A stretch of 64,000 nucleotides of DNA from Charina bottae. Lineage: Eukaryota > Chordata > Lepidosauria > Squamata > Charinaidae. The notes under the pieces are model-generated. The model was not told where the DNA came from. It saw nothing but the letters and a program-made list of their open reading frames with translations, and ran no database searches. The DNA is taken from contig JALMGJ010000003.1 in NCBI GenBank assembly GCA_023362775.1, forward strand, positions 76,927,355 through 76,991,354, given 5' to 3'. Of the stretch, positions 51,001 to 60,000 are shown piece by piece (within the stretch, counting starts at the first letter, position 1; each line of letters opens with the position of its first letter). The position numbers were made by a program, and so were the translations under genes.

Positions 51001-54000
51001 ACTTATTTTCCACCATAATTTGCAAATAAATTCTTTCCGAATCAGACAATGTGATTGTCTGGATTTGTTTTTTCATTTTGTCTCTCATAGTTGAGGTCTA
51101 CCTATGATATCAATTACAGGCCTCTCTCATCTTTTTAAGTGGGAGAACTTGCACAATTGGTGGCTGACTAAATACTTTTTTGCCCCACTGTATATATAGG
51201 GGTCGCAGTGGCTCAGCGGGTAAGACGCCAGGCTTGTCGACTGGATGGTCACAAGTTCGGAGGTTTGAGACCCGAGTGCCGCGTGACCGAGTGAGCTCCC
51301 ACACTAACCCCAGCTCTTCCCAACCTAGCAATTCGAAAGCATGCAAATGCAAGTAGATTAATAGGTACCACTTCAGTGGATAGGTAACAGCGTTCCGCGC
51401 TGCTGCCGCTGCCCCTTCAAAAGGGCAGGCTCCGGGGATCCTGAAAATGCCCTCGGTTCTGGCAGGGAGGCGAAAAGCCTCGCCGCGTGCACACTGCCGG
51501 GCTTTCCGGCGCTCAGCTGATCAGCGGGAAGAATTTCCACCCCAGCCCCCCCCCCGCGCCGGTCAGCTGTGCACCGGAAAGCCCGGCAGCAAGCGTGCGC
51601 GCGGGGAGGCTTTTCGCCTCCCTGCCAGAACCGAGGGCATTTTCGGGGTCCCCGGAGCCTGTCCTTTCGAAGGGGCAGCCACTGCCGCCGTGCGGCAACC
51701 CAGAAGCACCACCGCCGGCGCTTCCGGGTTGTCACGCGACACACTTGGGGCCCCCAGGTGACACAATATTGTGTCGCGACACACAGTTTGGAAAGTCCTG
51801 AACTAGATAATGCTTATTAGAGGGGGACCCACAACTGGGGCTTTTCCTGTGTGATCTAGGCTTCTCCCATTAGACTAGATGGGAAAGAATGGTGATGCAA
51901 TGGTTCCTATGCTAACTAATGGAGTAATAATAGAATCAGCTTCTAGGCATTATGAGCATTTCAAAAGTGTAAGGTAACCATTCTTCTTGCTCCAAATATG
52001 GTGGATGGGCAGCTCAATCACCAAAAGACTTCTTCTGCACATCAAATTATGCAGATTTGCAATGCACTCTTCTTTTGGTTCAGAGAGGTTGTCCCATTTC
52101 AGATGATGTTACCTCATCTTAAAAGCCAAAGTGTGAAAAAAAAATGTGCTTGTATGTGTTTTCCTTCTTGATATTCTGCACTGAGCCCCTTATAATAAAG
52201 GGGTTCTCAACGTGGGCCATATGCCCCCCCTAGGGGGCCACCCAAGCTTAACTGCCAAGTGTAAATTCAATTTGTCATAATCCTCACATCTCATTTTCTT
52301 TTAATTTCAGCAGCATAAATATTGAGGATTACTACAGTTTACAATAAATATCTTAATGAAAAGGGCAGTCACTATTGGGGGGGGGGGGTCCACAGAGGTA
52401 AATGAGGCTCAGAAGGGAGTCATGAGCAAAAAAAGGTTGAGAACCCCTGCCTTATATTTTTGATTAACTATGGTTTCCAGTACACCTGCATCAGGATACT
52501 ATGGTTATCGGGTTCAGAACAAGCCAGGATTTTAAGTCAACTTCCAGTTCTTCCCAAAGTTTAAACTATAGCTTGGTGACCTGAATGTAACATAACTTTA
52601 ATTGAAGATTCCTGACTTTCCACATTGTGTGGAGGGAATTATGGGCAATAAATGTTGGCAGAAGGATTGCACTTAGTAAACCGAGATATGGTCATTCAAA
52701 CCAGGTTAGAGAGTTGTCTTTGGGAGTTTAAACTATGGAATTTTTTGACTGATTTTTATGTTATCCTATTTTATTTGGGGGGGGGGAGGTAAACTTTGGA
52801 CAAAAAAGCCTCCTCTCTGAGGCAAGCAGATATACAATAGTTCCTGCTATATTTGCATATATTTCAAGTTCAATATCTAGATGACATGCCCATCTTAATC
52901 TTCATATTCTTTAATTTTAACCATCTTGGTGATCATGTTAAATGAAGAATAGGATTTGTCAAGACAGTGTTTTTATATTTCAAAGGATACCAAATTACTT
53001 TCAGTTGAGAGTAATTATGTACTGTATGTCTGAAATGTGAATATTGGGTTAGGTTTCTGCAGAATAATGCACACACATATTTTCCATGTGCTCTCCCCTC
53101 TTTTCCCTCCCCCCCCCCCCATCTTCTTTAATTTCACATTCCTGGTTCAGGTTAGTGAAGAGATTTCTAGATGTGCCCGTAGCATCTCTGAACACCAAGC
53201 CACTGTACGGTGCATTTTATCTGAAGTGGGAAAGAAACAGATTCAAATGAAAGACGACGGAAGGTTAGTAGAATGGAATGTTCATTGTTCAAAGGCTGTG
53301 ACGCAACTATCGCTCAGTTTCATTCAAGGAACTGACCATGCTGACATGCAAAAATTGCATTTTAAAAAAGAGGTTGTCATTGTTGAAGCATTACATACTT
53401 TCTTTCTTTTTGGTTTTGTGGGATCTGTGAATCCAGCCAGTGTGGTTTATACTTCATGGTTTATAAGTTAATGTTATATATAATACAAACTACTGTGGTT
53501 TGTACCAAAAAAACCCATGATTCTAACAAACCATGGCTTAGCACAATGTGTGAACCCTCATTTTTTAACTGTCTCAACCCTAAAAATCCAGAAGATTTTG
53601 ATGATACTAAAATATCTGCTATGAATACAAGACGTGGATGGCAGTCATAGAGGGAATATGTAAGACAGAGCGATCAGGGGTTAATACAGTTTCATTGTAT
53701 TACTTCCAATATCGGAGATGCCATTCCTTGCTATAATAGTTGTTGGAGAACACAGACAGAAAGATGCCCTTCTCTTGACTGTGGGCTTCCCAGAAACACC
53801 TGCTTGGCCAATATTGAAACACAAGGCTGTAGTAAAAAAGACTTCGGTATAACCCAGCATGGCTCATCTTATATTGTAATGAACAGGTCTCTGTTAAATA
53901 ACCAATTGCAAATTGGTTGTCTATTTGCTCAGAAGTAGTTAAAGCAATATGCTTTCTTTATTAAAAATACTTATGTTAAGCATATGACAGGAGACCTGCT

Positions 54001-57000
54001 AAATCAGGCCATCTAGTTCAGTTTTCTGTGTCACACAGTGCAATGGGCAGAAGGAATAACCTTGAAGAACAGGAGGAAGAGCCGCTACCAAGACAACAGT
54101 TAGATAAAAGAAATCTGAGTCCGGGGCAGAACTGTAATCCAAGTAAGCATCTCAGACAAGACCCTCCCTACTTCTCATGATGATAAAGGGAGGGAGGCTC
54201 TTCCTCCTCTTCTTTAAGGTTATTTCTTCTTCCCATTACACACAGTGGCCAACCAAATATATTCAAGAAGCTCACCAGCACATTTGGGAAGGCAATAACT
54301 CTCTTAGACTTACAGCAGATAGTTTGCTCTCTGATAGCTGCCTGTGATTCCAAAGGGAGTAATCAAATCAAGTAACCATTTATTACCCAGTCCATATCTC
54401 TGATCAGTCCCCTTTTAGAAACATTTCAACTGGTCGCCATTAGTACAATGATGTGAACTACACATTAGTGCTTTCTTGCATTGACCCTAAATCTCCCTGC
54501 ATTTAGTTCCAGTGAATGACCCAGAAAGGGAGAAAAAAAAATCCCTGTCCAATTTTCCATTGTTGTTTATTCGTTCAGTCGCTTCCGACTCTTCGTGACT
54601 TCATGGACCAGCCCACGCCAGAGCTTCCTGTCGACCGTCACCATCCCCAGATCCCCCATGGTTGAGTCTGTCACCTCCAGAATATCATCCATCCATCTTG
54701 CCCTTGGTTGGCCCCTCTTCCTTTTGCCTTCCACTTTCCCTAGCATCAGCTTCTTCTCCAGGGTATCCTGTCTTCTCATTATGTGGCCAAAGTACTTCCA
54801 TTTTTTCCAATTTTTTGAAATTTGAAATTTGAAATGAAAAATTCCAATTTTCCATACCATGCATGATTTTATATACCATTTGGTGTCTCCCATTTCCCAT
54901 CTTCACTGCAAGCAAGAAAGCACCAATCATTGTCATCTTTCCTTGTAGGCAACCTGCTCTAGCCCTGTATCATTTTGGTTGCTGTTCTTTGCATACAGAG
55001 CAAATGACATACGAAATAGCAAATCAAAAGAGTAATTAAAATAACCAAAGTCCATTAGTAAGGCAAAACAAAAGTAGCCAATAATCATTGCTACATTACT
55101 ACTAGATCTTGTATATCCTGACTGTATCTGCGCCACATGTTCAGGTAGTGTGGCTTGTATTAGTTCTTGGTTCTTAGTATTCATGAAGAACTTATTTTCT
55201 GCATGGACTGTCATTGTAGAAGGAGAAATGTGCTACTAGCTGCTGCAGGAGGGATGAGTTAGTAAGACGGAGGTATGCTTTCCCCCCCAGTCTCAGAATT
55301 GTTATTACCTAAAGCTTGAGGAGAGGAAGCTATTTGCTTGGATTATGGATCTCCAGGGACAGCTTTAAGGTACCCGGCAAAGGCAGGGATCGGCTGAGCT
55401 TTTCCAGATGGAAGAAAAAAACAGATTGCCCTTGAAATCTGTCCCCCCCCCCCACTGATAGCTGAGGTTAATCAAAGCCGTGTTCATGGTATCACTTACT
55501 TTGATAGTGTGTCCCTCACAGACAAGTCACAAAGCTCTTTACTGGCCAGTATTAATAATATAATGTGGGAGGGAAGTCTAGAGAGACAAGAACTGAAGGG
55601 AGCAGAGAAGAATAATTGTATTCACAGTGAAGAAAAAAAAATTACATGAGTCACCTAAGTACAATGATGAAAAATCATATGGTCAGCAAGACTGCTGTGG
55701 GAGATATATTAGAGCAAAGCAGCATCGTGAATGATGTAAAAGGCAATAAAAAGAAGGTGCAATGTTAGGTAGCCCAGAAAAGACATAATGCCCATTGATT
55801 ATTTCAGGCTTCAGTTTACTGATCAGTAGTGGTTTGCCAATGGTTATCCTACCAAAGTCAGAAAAATTCAAAATTAACCCCCTTCCCACAGTAAAAACAG
55901 ATATCATGCAAGTGGTCAATCTGTAAAGTCAATTGGCAGTACCAAAAATTAGATTCTGATATGGTCAGATAGGTAGTGAATTTATGTATCAATGTGACCC
56001 AGCTTGATTGCCCGCTGAGATACTTCACATAAATGGGGTGTGGTCTGGGAGAATAGCTGGATATAGAAAATCTGGCATCTTGTGTGGAAGGTCCATCTTT
56101 GGCAAAAAGAAGTTCCAGCCCTGATTAATGGCTTAAATGTTCAGTTATCCTTGGAAGAAAGGCTGCTATACAGGCCCTTAAGCAAAGATAAGGCTCCTAA
56201 GCAATGAAGTCTTTTGTCATGTATTAGCTGGTGGAGTGTGTGCTCAGGTGATTGAATTCGTTCATTCCATTTACCTGACTCACTCTATCACTAACAACTA
56301 TGCACTCTCTATACTTGCCTGCTGACACTACAAATGATGGTAATCTTGGGATGTGCATGGTTGATGTATGATAATACTGTACAGTACATCACAATATGTA
56401 GTGATTACATCACAATATGTAGTGATTGTAGTGATTAGCTCAAGATTCACAAGATCTGCCAATTCTAGCAATGAACCCTGCTTGCCAACTAAAGCTAGTT
56501 CCCCTGTGTGCCTGATATTGCTGAATGATTAAAAAAAATCTTTAAATCAGGTGCAAGATTTAATTGACATCACAATATGTATGACAACCCCCCCTTCTGT
56601 TTTCTCCCTAATTTCAATTTTATGCCAAAATGCTAAACCTAGAGTGGCTAGAAACTGTCTTCCCTTTTACCTTTGAAAGAAAATAGCTTGCTACCAGCTA
56701 ATACATTTTTTTTTCATATTAAGTAGTCAATGATTTGAGGAATATATGCAGGAATCATTTCAGTGGCTGGCACAGCAGTGGGAGGTTTGAACAGGAGAAA
56801 TCAATATTGTTGAGACAGACTGAATATTCTATGGTATTTACTAAAAACAACTGCAATTGAGCTACTTGGCCGAGTTTTCTTTATACCTGTGCCTTACCGA
56901 GTCTTTAAAACTGTGCTCCAGCTCCCATCTGTAAAGTCTAGATTAGCAATGTGGCTCTTCCCATGTCAGGCATCTTAGATTTTAGGGGAAAGAACGTAAT

Positions 57001-60000
57001 GGACCAATTCTTGTAATAATGGGGATGTAGGAAATTTGGAGCGGGGCAGAAATAATTATTTCTGTGACTACATGTCATATAAGATAAAGAAAATGAAGTT
57101 GTATGCTCTGAACACATTTGTCGTCTTTGTATTAAATTATGTGGCACAGGCCTTTCAGCAAGGCACGGTTTTCTGAATATACGTATAACTTACTGGGCCA
57201 CAGCCTTGTCTACATGTGGTCAATACTGACTGGTGACAGCTCTCTGAAGTTTCAGGCAGTTTTCCCACCTCTACATGGAGGTGTCAGGGACTTGTGTTTC
57301 AGGGTGCAAGGCATGTGTTTTATCACTAAGCTATCATGCTCTGTTATTCAGTAGTTTTATCCATTTTATAATTGAATGAATTGGCACTGAGCTTGCGGCT
57401 GATTGTAGTGATTAGCTCAAGATTCACAAGATCTGCCAATTCTAGCAATGAACCCTGCTTGCCAACTAAAGCTAGTTCCCCTGTGTGCCTGATATTGCTG
57501 AATCATTAAAAAAAATCTTTAAATCAGGTGCAAGATTTCTGGTTAAGGTCTTACAGCTTGTGAAGCCAAGACCAAATCTAACTATAACAACTTTTGCAGC
57601 CTCTGTCTTGCTTTTGATTAATTTCCTGCATCAAGCCTTTTGATATTACAGTCAACCCAATCTCTAGTCCAGAGCTTTCCAAACTTTTCATGTTGGTGAC
57701 ACACTTTTTAGACATGCATCATTTCGCGACACACTCTTACAGCAGGGCACAAGGCAGGCACTAGGACCTGCGCGGAATCACAGCAGGTTTGGAGGCAGCA
57801 GGGCACAAGGCAGGCACTAGGACCTGCACGGAATCCTGGCAGGGCAGGTTTGGAGGCAGCAGGGCACAAGTCAGGCACTAGGACCTGTGTGGAATCACAG
57901 CAGGTTTGGAGGCAGCAAGGCACAAGGCAGGCACTAGGACCTGTGCAGAATCCTGGCAGGGCAGGTTTGGAGGCAGCAAGGCACACGGCAGGCACTAGGA
58001 CCTGCGCGGAATCCTGGCAGGGCAGGTTTGGAGGCAGCCAGGCACAAGGCAGGCACTGGGACCTGCGTGGAATCCTGGCAGGGCTCAGAGGCAGCAGCAG
58101 CCGCGACACACCCAAACACTGCAGACACTGCAGCCGACACACTAACGTGTCCCGACACACAGTTTGGAAAGCTCTGCTCTAGTCTATGAAGTAATTTAAT
58201 AGATATGTTCATTTCTTTTTATTTCTAACCTTGTCCCTTAGCATTCAAAAGATGGAGGCCTGCCTTGACAAGATGCAGCACATTTACAACCAGTTCAAAA
58301 AGACTTGGAAATGCTCGTGTGAGTTGCTAAAGACATTTGCCTTTCTTAAAGCATTAAACTGTCTATATTTTGGAAACAGAATGCCTGTTAATTGCTAACT
58401 AAAGGCTGCATCTAATTAGGCAGGTCTCTTAAATGTAAAAAAGTGACACTTAGACTTTGCAGCAGCACTACTCTCAAACAAGCAGTATACTATATTAATA
58501 TTGCTTTATTTTGGGATTTTAGCAATCCATTTAGCAACACCTGGAAGCATAAAATAAAATTTATGAAAGCACTGACCAATCTTGAGACAGTTCATCAATC
58601 TGAAAGCATCATATTCATAGTTACTTTATTCGATTCTTCCATGTCTGGAAGAAGCGCTTGAAGACCGAGGACAAAATGCAGTAATGAGATCCCAAATTGT
58701 CAGGCCTCACTCAGATTGTGACTTGAACTCAAAGGCTAGCAGGCAGAGATTCAAGAACGTAACTCTTTGATAAGCCAGTTTTATTATAGATACTAGAAAA
58801 GCCATAATTAGAGGAGAAAACTGGCTACCAGTTATAAGCTTCAACTATATTTGTCTCGAGGTTCAAATCTTGCATGTCTTTTTCTTACTTGTGCACTCCA
58901 ACAGAATTGAGAGCAGGTCATTTCTCAAGGTGTATTGAGATGTGGGTTGACATCTCTGCACTGTGATTATAACAGTCCTGTCTGCCCTCAGGCAACATGC
59001 CTCTGATCTTGGTCCTGCTAAGTCTCACACAAATAACAGTGATGTGATCAGAATCTCCACCTTTAAAAGAAATACCTGGAAACCCATACAAAAAGGACCA
59101 ATAAAGGAAATAATTCTGTGGAGTTTCTGTGTTTTTGTAGCCCAGCACAACGTTTTATGTTCTTAGCCATGGCAAAAAAGGCACCATCCTCAGCAACCAA
59201 CTCTGATCTGTCTATGAAGGTTCTCAGTCATCCAGGTGGAATTGTCTGTAGCTTGAATCATGTCAACTGGATTTCTATTTTCTCAGTAGAAACGTTTCAC
59301 TCCTTATCCAAGGAGCTGAAGAAGACTGAAGAAGCTCCTTGGATAAGGAGTGAAACGTTTCTACTGAGAAAATAGAAATCCAGTTGACATGATTCAAGCC
59401 ACAAACCAACTCTGATGTTTGCCTCTTTTTTTTTAACAACATCAGGGAGCATGAGCTAGAAATCATACAGATTTTCCTACAATACCTCAAATGAAATATA
59501 TATCCAAGGTACTGTGGGAAGTTAAAATGGTGGTTCCCAACTGCTTGGCACTGTAACTGTGGGTTTTTGTTCCCATTAGCTCATCTAGTTAAACCTACAT
59601 GATGCTCAAGACTGCACAGTGACTCAGTACCTGGGTCAGTCCCAAGATATTTTGCTGTCTGAGGCAAAAAATAAGATAGTATGCTCTCCTGTTCCATGTA
59701 CAGAAGGCAGCTGATCTGGCACTTTAGTATTTTATCAGCACAGACAGCAGGACAGCATCCTACCTTAGACAAGACACTGAAGGTTATAGAGTAGGACATA
59801 TAGCATATACTGTAGTTCTCTCTTCCAGAACCTTCCAGCATCTTCTACCTGAGATAATTGCTTCTTGCATCTAATCGAAAGACCAACCATAATTAGCAAT
59901 TTGTACAACCATGCCTTCTTCAACTATACATGTGGCCCTAAAGAAGGTGGTCCCTGGAGAAGTGGGTTGCAATTCTTGAGGAAATACTCACTAAAAGATC

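Larger units (their letters stand above)
46424..53150 (+). other. IKBKE: IKBKE intron 13 (6.7 kb)
   Basis: The most transposon-dense intron: a BovB LINE (46945-49317), an intact Tc1 transposon (49588-51190), a truncated SINE (51198-51400), a family B MITE (51403-51800) and a family E MITE (52196-52449). Confidence 0.92.
53264..58241 (+). other. IKBKE: IKBKE intron 14 (5 kb)
   Basis: Contains a BovB 3' fragment (54555-54800), a 139-bp direct duplication (56423-56561 and 57400-57538) and a family B MITE with a minisatellite (57670-58176). The remainder is unique sequence. Confidence 0.9.

Noticed and set aside
51563..51784. Short ORFs in the GC-rich hairpin
   Set aside because: They mirror each other across the inverted repeat and have no domain content.
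57708..58160. 150-codon minus-strand open frame with repeated cysteine-rich units
   Set aside because: It follows the six-unit minisatellite within a MITE; the repeat period, not selection, keeps it open.
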